A DNA stretch of 64,000 nt from Shinella curvata (GCF_022899935.1 NZ_JALJCJ010000001.1:394053-458052), one strand, 5' to 3'; positions 1 through 9,709 are shown, numbered from the stretch's first letter. A program made the numbers and translations. The notes: generated by a model not told the origin, from the sequence alone.

Positions 1-727
1 GCATCGCCTTCATCGCATTGCGCTGGAGACCGTCCTGCGAGCCGCAGAGGTCGCAGGGGATGATCGGGAACTGCATGGCTGTTGCGAACTTCGCCAGATC
101 GTCCTCCGCCGCATAGGCGAGCGGCCGCAGTACCATCAGGTCGCCTTCGTCGTTCAAGAGCTTCGGCGGCATGGCGGCCAGCCGCCCGCCATGGAAGAAG
201 TTCATGAAGAAGGTTTCGAGAATGTCCTCCCGGTGGTGGCCGAGCACCAGCGCATCACAGCCCTCCTCCCGGGCGATGCGATAGAGATTGCCGCGCCTGA
301 GCCGCGAGCAGAGCGAACAATAGGTCGCCCCCGCCTGCACCTTCTCCTTCACGATGGAATAGGTGTCGCGGTATTCGATGCGGTGTTTGACGCCGATCGA
401 TTTCAGATATTCGGGCAGGATATGTTTTGGAAAATTCGGCTGGCCCTGGTCGAGATTGCAGGCGATCAGTTCGACCGGCAGCACACCGCGCCATTGCAGG
501 TCCATCAGAAGCGCAAGCAGGCCGTAGCTGTCCTTGCCGCCGGAGACACCGACGAGCCAGCGCTTCTGGCCCTTCAGCATGGAAAAATCGTCCATCGCCT
601 GCCGCACCTGCCGAAGCAGGCGCTTGCGCAGCTTGTTGAACGACACACTCGAAGGCGCATCCGCAAAGAGCGGATGGCGGCCATCGTCCGATGTGTCGTC
701 GTCGGTTTCAGCGAATGCCAAGGTCAT
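1..727 (-). CDS. ttcA: tRNA 2-thiocytidine biosynthesis protein TtcA, C-terminus cut by window edge
   Basis: This is the N-terminal 242 residues of a PP-loop ATPase that thiolates cytidine 32 of tRNA using an iron-sulfur cluster. An SGGKDS P-loop lies at about residues 62-67. A CSLC pair (C137, C140) and a later PCDLC motif supply the cluster cysteines typical of TtcA, and a GHHRED segment follows. The chosen ATG at 725-727 gives a protein beginning [10 protein letters not shown]. The reading frame is still open at base 1, so the end lies outside the window. It follows glsA by 31 bases on the same strand, so the two may share a transcript. The family call is firm; only the C-terminus is unseen. 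Confidence 0.93.
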   Translation of the reverse strand, partial: MTLAFAETDDDTSDDGRHPLFADAPSSVSFNKLRKRLLRQVRQAMDDFSMLKGQKRWLVGVSGGKDSYGLLALLMDLQWRGVLPVELIACNLDQGQPNFPKHILPEYLKSIGVKHRIEYRDTYSIVKEKVQAGATYCSLCSRLRRGNLYRIAREEGCDALVLGHHREDILETFFMNFFHGGRLAAMPPKLLNDEGDLMVLRPLAYAAEDDLAKFATAMQFPIIPCDLCGSQDGLQRNAMKAM

Positions 728-758
728 GGGCCTGCAATGCCCCGAACCGGCGGCACAA

Positions 759-1685
759 TCAAGCCCCGAAGACCGACCAGCCAGTGCGCGCCGCCAGCAT
801 TTCGAGCGCCAGCGAGCCGATGAGCGAGTTGCCGTTGTCGTTGAGGCCGGGCGACCAAACGGCAACGGACGCCTTTCCGGGCGCTACGGCCAGAATCCCG
901 CCGCCGACGCCGCTTTTTCCGGGCAGGCCGACACGATAGGCGAAATCGCCGGAACCGTCATAATGGCCGCAGGTCAGCATCAATGCGTTGATACGTCGCG
1001 CCCGAAGATGCGAGACGACGCGGTGGCCGGTCAGCGGGTTGGTGCCGCTATTGGCAAGGAACAGGCCCGCCTTGGCGAGCTGCCGGCAGCTCATGGCGAG
1101 TGCGCATTGATGGAAATAGACGCCGAGCACCAGTTCGGCCGCATGATCGAGTTTGCCGAAGGAGCGCATGAAATTGGCGAGCGCGAAATTGCGAAAACCC
1201 GTCGCCTGCTCGGAGCGCGCCACGGCCTGGTCGATGATGATGTCGTCTTCGTCCGCCAGATAGCGCAGGAAGCGCACGACCTCGCCGATCGCCTCCTTCG
1301 GCGTGTGGCCGGCGAGCACGAGGTCGGTGATGGCGATGGCGCCGGCATTGATGAAAGGATTGCGCGGGATGCCGCCTTCCTGTTCCAGCTGGACGATGGA
1401 ATTGAAGGCCGATCCCGAGGGTTCGCGACCGACGCGCTTCCAGATCGATTCGCCATGTTTGCCGAGTGCCAGCGTCAGCGTGAAGACCTTGGAAATGCTC
1501 TGGATGGAGAACGCTTCTTCCGCATCGCCGACGAGATGCACGTCGCCGTCGACCGTCACCACGGCCATGCCGAATTTTTCCGGATCCACATGGGCGAGCT
1601 GGGGAATGTAGTTCGCCACCTTGCCCTCGCCGCGCCGTGGCAACAGCGTGGCGTGGATATCTTCGATGATGCCCTGCAGATCCAT
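759..1685 (-). CDS. glsA: Glutaminase A
   Basis: A 308-residue serine-dependent glutaminase of the beta-lactamase-like fold, hydrolysing glutamine to glutamate and ammonia in the cytoplasm. The catalytic SxxK motif is S63-I-S-K66, preceded by the usual glutaminase context, and the conserved NPFINAGAI block is present around residue 110. The length matches the bacterial GlsA family. The ATG at 1683-1685 is preceded by a purine-rich GGGGAAAA stretch. It lies between rpsD, whose terminator sits just upstream, and ttcA, 31 bases downstream on the same strand. Its own promoter must therefore overlap or lie close to the rpsD terminator hairpin. No accessory domain (STAS, ankyrin) is fused. Confidence 0.95.
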   Translation of the reverse strand: MDLQGIIEDIHATLLPRRGEGKVANYIPQLAHVDPEKFGMAVVTVDGDVHLVGDAEEAFSIQSISKVFTLTLALGKHGESIWKRVGREPSGSAFNSIVQLEQEGGIPRNPFINAGAIAITDLVLAGHTPKEAIGEVVRFLRYLADEDDIIIDQAVARSEQATGFRNFALANFMRSFGKLDHAAELVLGVYFHQCALAMSCRQLAKAGLFLANSGTNPLTGHRVVSHLRARRINALMLTCGHYDGSGDFAYRVGLPGKSGVGGGILAVAPGKASVAVWSPGLNDNGNSLIGSLALEMLAARTGWSVFGA

Positions 1686-1704
1686 TCGTCATTTTCCCCA
1701 AAGA

Positions 1705-1732
1705 AAAAGCCGCCAATTTCTTGGCGGCTTTT
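1705..1732 (-). terminator. Intrinsic terminator of rpsD
   Basis: A perfect 12-base inverted repeat (AAAAGCCGCCAA / TTGGCGGCTTTT) with a 4-base loop lies 28 bases past the rpsD stop and ends in T-rich sequence on the minus strand. The A/T flanks also allow some function on the plus strand, but there is no plus-strand gene to terminate. Confidence 0.85.
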
Positions 1733-1760
1733 CCAGATTGCGCAAGGTGTCGACCGCGAA

Positions 1761-2378
1761 TTAACGCGAGTAGAATTCGACGACCAGGTGCGGTTCCATG
1801 ACGACGGCGTAGGGCACGTCGGAGAGAACCGGGATGCGAACGAAGGTCGCAACCATCTTGTTGTGATCGACTTCGATGTAGTCCGGAACGTCGCGTTCAG
1901 CCAGCGAAACGGATTCGAGAACCGTGACGAGTTGCTTGGACTTTTCCTTGACTTCAATGACGTCGCCCGGCTTGCAACGGTAGGAACCGATGTTGACGCG
2001 GACGCCGTTGACCTTGACGTGGCCGTGGTTGACGAACTGACGGGCAGCAAAAACCGTCGGAACGAACTTGGCGCGGTAGACGATCGCGTCCAGACGCGAT
2101 TCGAGCAGGCCGATCAGGTTTTCCGGGGTGTCGCCCTTGCGGCGTTCGGCTTCAGCGAAGATCGCGCGGAATTGCTTCTCGCGGATATCGCCATAGTAGC
2201 CCTTCAGCTTCTGCTTGGCGCGGAGCTGGACACCGAAGTCCGAAAGCTTGGACTTGCGGCGCTGGCCGTGCTGGCCCGGGCCGTATTCGCGGCGGTTGAC
2301 CGGGGACTTCGGACGGCCCCAGATGTTTTCGCCCATGCGGCGGTCGATTTTGTACTTGGATGCAGCGCGCTTGCTCAT
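1761..2378 (-). CDS. rpsD: 30S ribosomal protein S4
   Basis: A 205-residue primary 16S rRNA-binding protein of the small subunit, one of the first to assemble. The N-terminus [10 protein letters not shown] and the segment with GPGQHG are typical of alphaproteobacterial S4, and the S4 RNA-binding domain (about residues 95-155, with [13 protein letters not shown]) is intact. The ORF extends further upstream, but the ATG at 2376-2378 gives the family N-terminus and has an AGAGGAAA ribosome-binding site. It stands alone rather than in the alpha operon, as is usual in rhizobia, with a strong promoter about 170 bases upstream and a terminator directly downstream. Confidence 0.98.
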   Translation of the reverse strand: MSKRAASKYKIDRRMGENIWGRPKSPVNRREYGPGQHGQRRKSKLSDFGVQLRAKQKLKGYYGDIREKQFRAIFAEAERRKGDTPENLIGLLESRLDAIVYRAKFVPTVFAARQFVNHGHVKVNGVRVNIGSYRCKPGDVIEVKEKSKQLVTVLESVSLAERDVPDYIEVDHNKMVATFVRIPVLSDVPYAVVMEPHLVVEFYSR

Positions 2379-2547
2379 CGCATTTCCTCTAAGTCTTGTT
2401 ATGGCCTGCCCGTTGCCGGACCGGCTCAAGGAAACACGCCCTCCTCTGAACCTTTCGGGTTCCGACAGGCTTCTCACGATCGCGACCGGAGAATCCACGG
2501 GACATGTCAAATGAAACACCGGACATTTCTGCCCGGCGTTGGCGGGG

Positions 2548-2576
2548 TCATTAGGCGAGTTTTACGAAACTGTCAA
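2548..2576 (-). promoter_or_regulatory. Sigma70-type promoter of rpsD
   Basis: Read on the minus strand, TTGACA (2576-2571) is followed by a 17-base spacer and TAATGA (2553-2548). This is a close match to the housekeeping consensus. Transcription would begin near 2541 and give a leader of about 163 nucleotides before rpsD. The leader holds a small GAACC-CGAAA-GGTTC hairpin. Confidence 0.7.
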
Positions 2577-2599
2577 CGAACAAAGCCCGGAAAATCCGC

Positions 2600-4111
2600 C
2601 TATTCCGCCGCATCGCGGTGGGAATCGACAAGGTCCGGCCCGTTGGCGTCGCCCGGCAAGGTCTCGCAGCCGAGATCCGGGAAGGCGACGATGCGGTGGC
2701 CGGCGAGATCGCTGTGCACGACGACCAGCCCCTGCTCCTCGAAATAGCCAAGCAGACGACGCGCACGACGAGCCGAATGCGTGCCGTAGGCGCGCGCAAT
2801 GCGGGCGTCCGACGGGCAGGCAAGCCCGCGTACTGCCGTCTGGGCAACGAGCAGGAACACGCCCTGCAAGTCCTCGGTAACATTGCGCGACAGCTCAAGC
2901 GCCCTGCCCCAGATCTCGGTGGCCGCTGTCTCGGCATCGACGCCGGAACGCGCCACCGCCATCTTGCGGCGGAACGCCGGAAGGGAAAGCGGTGCGCCAG
3001 GTACGCGGCGGATGCGGCAGCGCACGAGAAAATCCTGGAACAGTTCGGCATCGGCGCGGAAGGCCGCTTCCGGATTGCTGAGGATTTCGGCAAGTGCCTG
3101 ATCGAGCAGACCTTCGCGCTCCTCGGCGGAGATTTCCGGCGTGGGCGCCTTGGTTTCCGTCTGAACCGGCTCGGGGCGTGCGCGGGAAAGTTCGGCAAGG
3201 ATATCCGTCGTCGGTCGCGGCGCCGGCGGCGCGCGGCGCACGAGCGGGCGGGTAAACTCTTCCGGATCGGGCGTGAAGATCAGGTCTTCCACATCCTGCG
3301 GCGCATCCGGCAGCGGCATCAGCTTGGGGCTGGTCGAGCGCGCGGACGTCTCGACGGCGCCAATCGTCACCGGCAGCGGGCGGCGCGACAGCGCAGGACC
3401 CAGCGCCACGAAGGAACCGCGCGGCAGGTCGCGGAACATTTCCGCCTGCCGGCGGTCGAGGCCCAGCAGATCGGCGGCGCGCGCCATGTCGATATCGAGG
3501 AAAGTACGGCCCATCAGGAAGTTCGAGGCTTCGGCCGCAACGTTCTTGGCGAGCTTGGCAAGGCGCTGCGTGGCGATGACGCCGGCAAGGCCGCGCTTAC
3601 GGCCACGGCACATCAGGTTGGTCATCGCACCAAGCGAGAGTTTTCTCGCCTCTTCCGAGACCTCGCCGCTGACGGCAGGCGCAAAGAGCTGCGCCTCGTC
3701 GACCACGACAAGCACCGGATACCAGTAGTCTCGGTCCGCATCGAACATGGCATTGAGAAAAATGCCGGCAGCGCGCATCTGCTCGTCAGCCTCGAGGCCC
3801 TCGAGCGAGAGCACGCATGAGACACGATGCTGGCGGATACGGGTCGCGATGCCGACAAGCTCGGCTTCCGTGCGCTGCCCATCGACCACGACATGGCCGA
3901 AGCGATCGGACAGCGTGACGAAGTCACCCTCGGGGTCGATGATCACCTGCTGCACCCAGGGTGCGGACTGTTCGAGCAGGCGGCGCAGAAGATGCGACTT
4001 GCCGGAGCCCGAATTGCCCTGCACCAGCAGGCGCGTTGCCAAGAGTTCCTCGATATCGAGCTTGGCCGGTGCGCCGCCTTGCACCGTTCCCATGTCGATG
4101 CCGACCTTCAT
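2600..4111 (-). CDS. HerA-like P-loop ATPase of unknown role
   Basis: A 503-residue ATP-binding protein of the HerA/FtsK-like class (COG0433 type). Walker A is GNSGSGKS (residues 32-39) and Walker B is VLVVVDEAQ (about 133-141), followed by an R-rich CRGRKRG stretch and an ATQR motif, as in HerA-type translocases. After residue 260 comes a proline- and charge-rich linker, then a C-terminal helical segment that could bind DNA (…ARAYGTHSARRARRLLGYFEEQ…-type helix-turn-helix). The start at 4109-4111 (MKVGIDMG) has a GAGGAACGGG ribosome-binding site and is preferred to an upstream ATG. No NurA nuclease or other usual HerA partner is adjacent. Family is clear, substrate and partner are not. Confidence 0.75.
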   Translation of the reverse strand: MKVGIDMGTVQGGAPAKLDIEELLATRLLVQGNSGSGKSHLLRRLLEQSAPWVQQVIIDPEGDFVTLSDRFGHVVVDGQRTEAELVGIATRIRQHRVSCVLSLEGLEADEQMRAAGIFLNAMFDADRDYWYPVLVVVDEAQLFAPAVSGEVSEEARKLSLGAMTNLMCRGRKRGLAGVIATQRLAKLAKNVAAEASNFLMGRTFLDIDMARAADLLGLDRRQAEMFRDLPRGSFVALGPALSRRPLPVTIGAVETSARSTSPKLMPLPDAPQDVEDLIFTPDPEEFTRPLVRRAPPAPRPTTDILAELSRARPEPVQTETKAPTPEISAEEREGLLDQALAEILSNPEAAFRADAELFQDFLVRCRIRRVPGAPLSLPAFRRKMAVARSGVDAETAATEIWGRALELSRNVTEDLQGVFLLVAQTAVRGLACPSDARIARAYGTHSARRARRLLGYFEEQGLVVVHSDLAGHRIVAFPDLGCETLPGDANGPDLVDSHRDAAE

Positions 4112-4231
4112 CCCGTTCCTCGTTCCTGAAATGTGCGATTCGCCCAGCCGCCACCGGACATCCGGCAAGCCCTAACACGAAACGAGCCGCCGTCACGCGC
4201 GGCTTTTGAAAAACCCACAGGGAAAGCCGCG

Positions 4232-5026
4232 TCAGACGACGCGTAGACCAAAACCCTGCATCAGACGTCGTGTCGCAAAATCCGGCTTGCCGGAGGTGAA
4301 GACGGCGATGTCCTCACCCGGTGCCAGCGTTTCCAGCGGCGGCACGAGGCGGCGGGCCTGGCGGGCGATGGCTTCTGCGGGGTCGAGCCAATCGACGGGC
4401 CATGGGGCGAGCTTGCGAAAGAGGTTCGCGACGAAAGGGTAGTGCGTGCAGGCGAGCACGACGATGTCGGTCTTGCGGCCCATTTCGTCGACGAAACACG
4501 GAATGATTTCGGCGCGCACGGCCTCGTCGGACAGCGTTTCGCCGCGGATATAGGCCTCGGCCATGCGGGCGAGGTTTTCCGAGCCGACGAGGCGCACGTC
4601 ACATTGCGTGGCGAAGGACTGGATGAGATCGCGCGTATAGGCGCGCTTGACCGTGCCGGGGGTGGCGAGCACCGAGACGAGGCCGGAGCGGGTGCGCTCG
4701 GCGGCGGGCTTGATGGCAGGCACCGTGCCGACGAATGGCATATGCGGGAATGCGGCGCGCAGATCGCTGCCGACGAGCGTGAAGGCCGTGTTGCAGGCGA
4801 TGACGCAGATTTCCGGATTGTGCTCGTTCAGGAGTTTTCCAAAGAGCGCGATGATATGCGTCTTCAGCGCCGGCTCTTCCCAGCCGCCATAGGGAAAGCC
4901 CGCATCGTCGGCAACGTAGATGAAATGCCGCTCGGGCATCAGCACGCGGGCCTCGCGCAGCACGGTGAGGCCGCCAATGCCGCTGTCGAACATGAGGATA
5001 GGCTTGGCGCTATTCGTCAAGGTCAC
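4232..5026 (-). CDS. murI: Glutamate racemase
   Basis: A 264-residue cofactor-independent racemase that makes D-glutamate for peptidoglycan. The first catalytic region FDSGIGG begins at residue 13; the two catalytic cysteines are C78 in ACNTA and C193 in ACTHYP. The start is GTG at 5024-5026 with an AAAGAG sequence upstream. It overlaps the end of trmJ by 17 bases, so the two genes are almost certainly co-transcribed and translationally coupled. The length is normal for the family. Confidence 0.95.
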   Translation of the reverse strand: MTLTNSAKPILMFDSGIGGLTVLREARVLMPERHFIYVADDAGFPYGGWEEPALKTHIIALFGKLLNEHNPEICVIACNTAFTLVGSDLRAAFPHMPFVGTVPAIKPAAERTRSGLVSVLATPGTVKRAYTRDLIQSFATQCDVRLVGSENLARMAEAYIRGETLSDEAVRAEIIPCFVDEMGRKTDIVVLACTHYPFVANLFRKLAPWPVDWLDPAEAIARQARRLVPPLETLAPGEDIAVFTSGKPDFATRRLMQGFGLRVV

Positions 5027-5846
5027 GGGGCTCTTTAGGCCGGCGGTTGCGGGTTCGGTTGGGGTTGGTCACGCCGCGCGGCGATTCCCTTGTAAAACGA
5101 TCGAGGCAGGAAATGATGCCGCGCAAGACCTGGATCTCCGTACCGCTGAAGGAGGGACGCGTGAGGATGGCGCGCAGGTTCTCCACCAGTTTTGGCTTTT
5201 TTTCGGCAGGCCGGAAATAACCGCGTGCATCGAGCGTTTCTTCGACATGGTCGAAGAGGCCCTGCAGTTCTTCCTTCTTGGCCGGGCGCTGCGGCAGCGC
5301 ATCGAAGGGCGTATCCTCCACGGAGGCGAGACCGCTCTTCATCCATTCGTAGCTCATGAGGAGCACGGCCTGGGCGAGGTTCAACGAAGCGAAAGCGGGA
5401 TTGACCGGGAAGGTCACCAGCTCGTCGGCCAGCGCGATCTCCTCGTTGGTGAGGCCGGTGCGCTCGCGGCCGAAGAGGATGCCTGTCTTCTCACCCGCCC
5501 GAAAGCGGCCGCGCAGATCGTCCGCTGCCACGACCGGCGAGCGAACTTCCTTGTAGCCGTAACGGTCACGCGCCGTCGTCGCATAGACGAATTCGAGATC
5601 GGCGACGGCTTCCTCCAGCGAGGCATAAACCTTTGCCGCCTCGATGACGTGATCGGCCTTGCTGGCGGCGGAGATCGCCTTCTCGCTCGGCCAGCCGTCA
5701 CGCGGGTTGACGAGGCGCAGTTCGGCCAGGCCGAAATTCGCCATGGCACGCGCCACCATGCCGATATTTTCACCGAGTTGCGGATGAACGAGGATGATCG
5801 CCGGTCCTTCGGCGATCATCGTGCGTTCGCTGTTCGTGCCTGCCAT
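5010..5846 (-). CDS. trmJ: tRNA/rRNA methyltransferase of the TrmJ (SpoU/TrmH group 1) family
   Basis: A 278-residue SPOUT-fold methyltransferase, predicted to 2'-O-methylate tRNA at position 32. All three SPOUT motifs are visible: [15 protein letters not shown] near residue 25, [15 protein letters not shown] around 120, and [13 protein letters not shown] around 148, which together form the knotted SAM site. The C-terminal 90 residues are helical and charged, as in TrmJ. The ATG at 5844-5846 has AGGGA upstream. The gene runs into murI with a 17-base overlap. A related TrmH-group rRNA target cannot be excluded from sequence alone. Confidence 0.85.
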   Translation of the reverse strand: MAGTNSERTMIAEGPAIILVHPQLGENIGMVARAMANFGLAELRLVNPRDGWPSEKAISAASKADHVIEAAKVYASLEEAVADLEFVYATTARDRYGYKEVRSPVVAADDLRGRFRAGEKTGILFGRERTGLTNEEIALADELVTFPVNPAFASLNLAQAVLLMSYEWMKSGLASVEDTPFDALPQRPAKKEELQGLFDHVEETLDARGYFRPAEKKPKLVENLRAILTRPSFSGTEIQVLRGIISCLDRFTRESPRGVTNPNRTRNRRPKEPRDLDE

Positions 5847-5913
5847 GCCAAATTTTCCCTAGAAAGTTGGCGCCTCACTGGCATAAACGGCCGGAAATGA
5901 AAAGCATCCGCTG

Positions 5914-6489
5914 CTATTCAGCGCTTTCGGGCGCTTCCACATTGCCACCATTGGCACCGGCTTCGGCGATCTCGACCATTTCCTTCTTGAGCGACGCGCC
6001 ATCCTCGAAGCTGGGACGCTCGATATCGTCGATGACGGCATGGCCATCCTCTTCGATCATCTTGAAGACCAGCGTCTCCGGCTTCCAGTCGGGCGCGCGC
6101 TCGCCGAAACAATGGCTGTTGTCGAAGCTCACGGTCACGTCTTCCGCGCCATTGGCGGGCTGGCCCTCAGTGGTTTTCACATCCTTCAGCGCGCAACCAT
6201 CCTGGCCGCCGATGATCGGGTCGTAGTCGAAGGGCGAGCCGCCATCGTCATAGGCCGGGAATTTCGCCGCCGCACGGTATTTCGTGACGAAATCCTTGCT
6301 GTAGAGCCGCTTCAGGAAATCGTCGCTGAAATAGTCGACATAGGGCGGGGGCGTGTCACTGTCGGTGCCCATGTCCTGCCAGTTGTTGGTCGCCGCCGAC
6401 ATGATCTCCGTGACGGGCGCCTTGAAATCGGCGGCGTGCACGGCGACGGGAAAGAGGACGGCGAGCGCCACGAGACCGAAACGCGACAT
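5914..6489 (-). CDS. Secreted protein of unknown function
   Basis: A 191-residue protein with a cleavable signal peptide (about residues 1-19, cleavage after VHAA). The mature part is acidic and has two cysteines (in DGCAL and SHCFG) that could form one disulfide. It resembles the short exported proteins with a DUF3828-like fold in rhizobia, but I cannot name it with certainty. The ATG at 6487-6489 is chosen because a GGAG motif lies 6 bases upstream; the in-frame ATG at 6501 would overlap that motif. It is divergent from icd, with about 215 bases between them. Confidence 0.7.
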   Translation of the reverse strand: MSRFGLVALAVLFPVAVHAADFKAPVTEIMSAATNNWQDMGTDSDTPPPYVDYFSDDFLKRLYSKDFVTKYRAAAKFPAYDDGGSPFDYDPIIGGQDGCALKDVKTTEGQPANGAEDVTVSFDNSHCFGERAPDWKPETLVFKMIEEDGHAVIDDIERPSFEDGASLKKEMVEIAEAGANGGNVEAPESAE

Positions 6490-6613
6490 GATATTCTCCA
6501 TGGGATGGCGGCCACCCGGACGGGCCCCGCGAGCGAACCTTCCTGAAACGGAATTCGGGCAAAAGTTATTCCGCATCGCAACGAAAATAAACCGCCTCAT
6601 TCCTTCGTTGGCT

Positions 6614-6641
6614 TTGCCTTCCGGGTCCCGGATGCTATAGG
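6614..6641 (+). promoter_or_regulatory. Possible promoter of icd
   Basis: TTGCCT at 6614-6619 and TATAGG at 6636-6641 are separated by 16 bases and lie about 65 bases upstream of the icd start. The match is only fair, so this is a suggestion. Confidence 0.35.
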
Positions 6642-6705
6642 GCCAATCGGTTCTTTTGAAGTCCACGATCCGGGGCGTTCCGCCCCTACAAGCACGAGGC
6701 TCCCC

Positions 6706-7920
6706 ATGGCAAAGATCAAGGTCGCCAACCCCGTCGTCGAGCTCGACGGCGACGAGATGACGCGCATCATCTGGCAGTTCATCAAGGACAAGCTGATCCA
6801 TCCCTATCTGGATGTCGACCTTGAATACTATGACCTCGGCATGGAGAACCGCGACGCCACTGACGACCAGGTGACGATCGATGCGGCCAACGCCATCAAG
6901 AAGCACGGCGTCGGCGTCAAGTGCGCAACGATCACGCCGGATGAAGCCCGCGTCGAGGAATTCAAGCTGAAGAAGATGTGGAAGTCGCCGAACGGCACGA
7001 TCCGTAACATCCTCGGCGGCGTCATCTTCCGCGAGCCGATCATCTGCAAGAACGTGCCGCGCCTCGTTCCCGGCTGGACCAAGCCGATCATCGTCGGCCG
7101 CCACGCCTTCGGCGACCAGTACCGCGCCACCGACTTCAAGTTCCCCGGCAAGGGCAAGCTGACGATGAAGTTCGTCGGCGAAGACGGCAAGGAAATCGAA
7201 TACGACGTGTTCGACGCCCCCTCCGCCGGTGTCGCCATGGGCATGTATAACCTCGACGATTCGATCACCGAATTCGCGCGCGCCTCGTTCAATTACGGCC
7301 TGCAGCGCAAGGTGCCGGTCTATCTTTCGACCAAGAACACCATCCTCAAGGTCTATGACGGCCGCTTCAAGGACATCTTCCAGCAGGTCTTCGACGCCGA
7401 ATTCGCCGACAAGTTCAAGGAAGCGAAGATCTGGTACGAACACCGCCTGATCGACGACATGGTCGCTTCGGCGCTCAAGTGGTCCGGCGGCTATGTCTGG
7501 GCCTGCAAGAACTATGACGGCGACGTGCAGTCCGACATCGTGGCCCAGGGCTTCGGCTCGCTCGGCCTGATGACCTCGGTTCTGATGACGCCTGACGGTA
7601 AGACCGTCGAAGCCGAAGCCGCGCACGGCACGGTGACGCGCCACTACCGCCAGCACCAGAAGGGCGAGGAAACCTCGACCAACTCGATCGCCTCGATCTT
7701 CGCCTGGACCCGTGGCCTTGCCCACCGCGCCAAGCTCGACGGCAATGCGGAACTGGCGAAGTTCTCCGAAACGCTGGAACGCGTCTGCGTCGATACCGTC
7801 GAATCGGGCTTCATGACCAAGGACCTCGCGCTCCTCATCGGTCCCGATCAGCCGTGGCTCTCCACGACGGGCTTCCTCGACAAGATCGACGAAAACCTGC
7901 GCAAGGCCATGGCGGCCTGA
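6706..7920 (+). CDS. icd: NADP-dependent isocitrate dehydrogenase
   Basis: A 404-residue enzyme of the TCA cycle, converting isocitrate to 2-oxoglutarate. It belongs to the eukaryote-like homodimeric subfamily common in Rhizobiales (start [20 protein letters not shown]), not the E. coli type. Visible are the substrate-loop region with NGTIRN (near residue 95), the metal-binding region with YDGDVQSD, and the [11 protein letters not shown] coenzyme segment near residue 305. It stands alone, read away from the secreted-protein gene, and is followed by a clear terminator. Length and all motifs are normal. Confidence 0.97.
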   Translation: MAKIKVANPVVELDGDEMTRIIWQFIKDKLIHPYLDVDLEYYDLGMENRDATDDQVTIDAANAIKKHGVGVKCATITPDEARVEEFKLKKMWKSPNGTIRNILGGVIFREPIICKNVPRLVPGWTKPIIVGRHAFGDQYRATDFKFPGKGKLTMKFVGEDGKEIEYDVFDAPSAGVAMGMYNLDDSITEFARASFNYGLQRKVPVYLSTKNTILKVYDGRFKDIFQQVFDAEFADKFKEAKIWYEHRLIDDMVASALKWSGGYVWACKNYDGDVQSDIVAQGFGSLGLMTSVLMTPDGKTVEAEAAHGTVTRHYRQHQKGEETSTNSIASIFAWTRGLAHRAKLDGNAELAKFSETLERVCVDTVESGFMTKDLALLIGPDQPWLSTTGFLDKIDENLRKAMAA

Positions 7921-7936
7921 GCCTGAAAACACTGAG

Positions 7937-7966
7937 AAAGCCCGTCCATCGCGCCGGGCTTTTTCT
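7937..7966 (+). terminator. Intrinsic terminator of icd
   Basis: AAAGCCCG (7937-7944) pairs with CGGGCTTT (7955-7962), followed by more T residues. It sits 17 bases after the icd stop codon. Confidence 0.85.
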
Positions 7967-8031
7967 TGTGCGCAGGCTTGCGGCCTCCCTGCCGCGCCCT
8001 ATTCTCCCCCTCGCCGTTCGAGGAGGACATC

Positions 8032-8670
8032 ATGGCCGATGAGCTTGTTTTCTACAGCAACCCGATGTCGCGCGGGCGCATTGCCCGCTGGATGCTGGAG
8101 GAGGTCGGCGCGCCCTACCGCACGGAATGGCTGACCTATGAAGGCTCGATGAAGGCGCCGAATTATCTTGCGGTCAACCCGATGGGCAAGGTGCCGGCCA
8201 TCCTTCACGGCAAAACCGTGGTAACGGAAGCCGCCGCCATCTGCGCCTATATGGCCGACGCCTTCCCCGAAGCCGGCCTTGCCCCGCCAACCAGCCAGCG
8301 CGCCGATTATTACCGCTGGATGTTCTTCGCCGCCGGCCCAGTGGAAATGGCGGTCTCGCTGAAAGGCTTCGGCATTGCCGTTCCGAAAGAGCGTGAGCGC
8401 AGCATCGGCTGCGGCAGCTACGAATCGGTGCTGGACGCGCTGTCCTATGCCGTCAGCCGCACGCCCTATATCGCGGGCGACAGCTTCACTGCCGCGGACG
8501 TCTATGTCGGCGCGCATATCAGCTGGGGCCTGCAATTCGGCACCCTGGAGGCCCGTCCGGAATATCAGGTCTATTGGGACCGCCTGAAGGATCGCCCCGC
8601 CTGCCTAAGAGCAAAGGCGATCGATGATGAAGAGATGCATCGCCAGCTCGGGGCGGCGAAAGCTACCTAA
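8032..8670 (+). CDS. Glutathione S-transferase family protein
   Basis: A 212-residue cytosolic GST. The N-terminal thioredoxin-like domain (about 1-78) has YSNPMSRGR near the start, the cis-proline segment GKVPAIL and the glutathione-binding TEAAAIC stretch; an all-helical C-terminal domain follows, with GDSFTAADV at the usual N-capping box. An AGGAGG ribosome-binding site at 8021-8026 fixes the ATG at 8032. It lies between icd and a palindromic repeat and is not obviously in an operon. The substrate is unknown; GSTs of this sort cover detoxification and stress functions. Confidence 0.85.
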   Translation: MADELVFYSNPMSRGRIARWMLEEVGAPYRTEWLTYEGSMKAPNYLAVNPMGKVPAILHGKTVVTEAAAICAYMADAFPEAGLAPPTSQRADYYRWMFFAAGPVEMAVSLKGFGIAVPKERERSIGCGSYESVLDALSYAVSRTPYIAGDSFTAADVYVGAHISWGLQFGTLEARPEYQVYWDRLKDRPACLRAKAIDDEEMHRQLGAAKAT

Positions 8671-8692
8671 TAACCGACAACTGCCTCTCCTT

Positions 8693-8777
8693 CGTCATCC
8701 TCAGGCTTGACGCGAGGATTCATGCGGCGAGCACAACGCTTGTGGGGTGGATCCTCGGGTCAAGCCCGAGAATGACG
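8693..8777. repeat. Palindromic intergenic repeat (REP/RIME-like)
   Basis: Two 27-base arms, 8693-8719 and 8751-8777, are reverse complements at 24 of 27 positions and enclose a 31-base loop. The core (ATCCTCGGGTCAAGCC type) is like a widely dispersed palindromic element known from rhizobial genomes. It lies between two genes that converge on it and could form a strong hairpin in RNA from either side. Confidence 0.7.
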
Positions 8778-8836
8778 TTGTGAGGATGGGAGGCCGAGAC
8801 AAACAACGTCACGGCCCCAAGCTCACCCCCCGTAGC

Positions 8837-9709
8837 TCAGGCCGCGGCCTCGATCGCCGGCTGCAAGGGCAGGCAGATTTCCGTGATCAGTTCATTCGGC
8901 GGCACGTCGCGCGGGTTGTTGAGATAGGCCTCAAACATAACCTCGTCGCGGATCGAGCGGCCGGAAGCCGGCAGCCAGGTGGCGTAGAGCCAGCGATAGG
9001 CCGCGCCCATATCGGCATAGGGGCCTTTGTGGCGCAGCACGGCGTAGTCACCGCCGGCCAGCGTGCGGCGTTCGAGCGGCGCGTCCGCCGGGACATTGGC
9101 ATCCGCCGTGACGCAGGCATAGGAGCGGAGCTTTTCCTCAGGCACGAGATCGGGATCATCCAGGAAGAGGCCGATCATGCGCATGTCGGGCGTGAAGAGG
9201 TTGCGGGAAAACAGGGCGCCGTAGAGCGCCTCGAATGCCTTGCCGATGCCCATGTAGGACCCGGTATGGGGAATCGAGAGCAGCGTCTGTTCGGGAATGG
9301 TGCGGATGGCGATATCATACATGCGGGACGTTTCCTTGCCGTGTTCGGGTTCGAAAGCGCGATGGGGGCCCTCCTTGCGGTAGCGCGCCGGCGGCATGCC
9401 ATAGCCAGCCGCGAAGGTGCGCGTGAAGGATTGCAGGTTGGGATAACCCCAGCGCGCGGCGATGTCCCGGACCGAGCGGTCGCTTTTCACCAGATCGCCC
9501 GCCGCACGGTGCAGGCGGAGCCGCCGGACGGTCGTTGCCAGCGTCTCGTTGTGCACAGCACGGTAAACACGATGCCAGTGATGGGCGGAAAGGCAGGCGA
9601 TGTCCGAGAGCCTGTCGAGGTCGAGATCCTCATCCAGATGCTCGTAGATATAGGCGGAGACGCGCAGAAGACGCTTCTCGTAGGCGGCCCAGATCGCGTT
9701 CTCGCTCAT
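8837..9709 (-). CDS. AraC-family regulator with GyrI-like effector domain
   Basis: A 290-residue transcription factor. The N-terminal 110 residues hold the two helix-turn-helix units of the AraC family (DRLSDIACLSAHHWHRVYRA, then the second with WGYPNLQSFTRTF). From about residue 128 the protein becomes a GyrI/SOUL-like ligand domain, as in Rob and multidrug-sensing regulators (ends with PNELITEICLPLQ). The ATG at 9707-9709 (MSENAIW) has a GAAAGGAAAA ribosome-binding site. It is divergent from the SulP transporter, about 175 bases away, which makes that gene a possible target. The effector is not predictable. Confidence 0.87.
   Translation of the reverse strand: MSENAIWAAYEKRLLRVSAYIYEHLDEDLDLDRLSDIACLSAHHWHRVYRAVHNETLATTVRRLRLHRAAGDLVKSDRSVRDIAARWGYPNLQSFTRTFAAGYGMPPARYRKEGPHRAFEPEHGKETSRMYDIAIRTIPEQTLLSIPHTGSYMGIGKAFEALYGALFSRNLFTPDMRMIGLFLDDPDLVPEEKLRSYACVTADANVPADAPLERRTLAGGDYAVLRHKGPYADMGAAYRWLYATWLPASGRSIRDEVMFEAYLNNPRDVPPNELITEICLPLQPAIEAAA

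Noticed and set aside
2400-2519. 47-codon N-terminal extension of rpsD
   Set aside because: S4 proteins start at [10 protein letters not shown], and the ribosome-binding site is directly before 2378.
534-2747. 737-codon plus-strand frame
   Set aside because: It is the reverse shadow of ttcA, glsA and rpsD, which have family matches; its protein has no domain and its Arg/Ala-rich bias is typical of antisense GC-rich frames.
5914-7932. 672-codon minus-strand frame
   Set aside because: Only its last 191 codons (from 6489) are a credible exported protein; the rest is antisense to icd.
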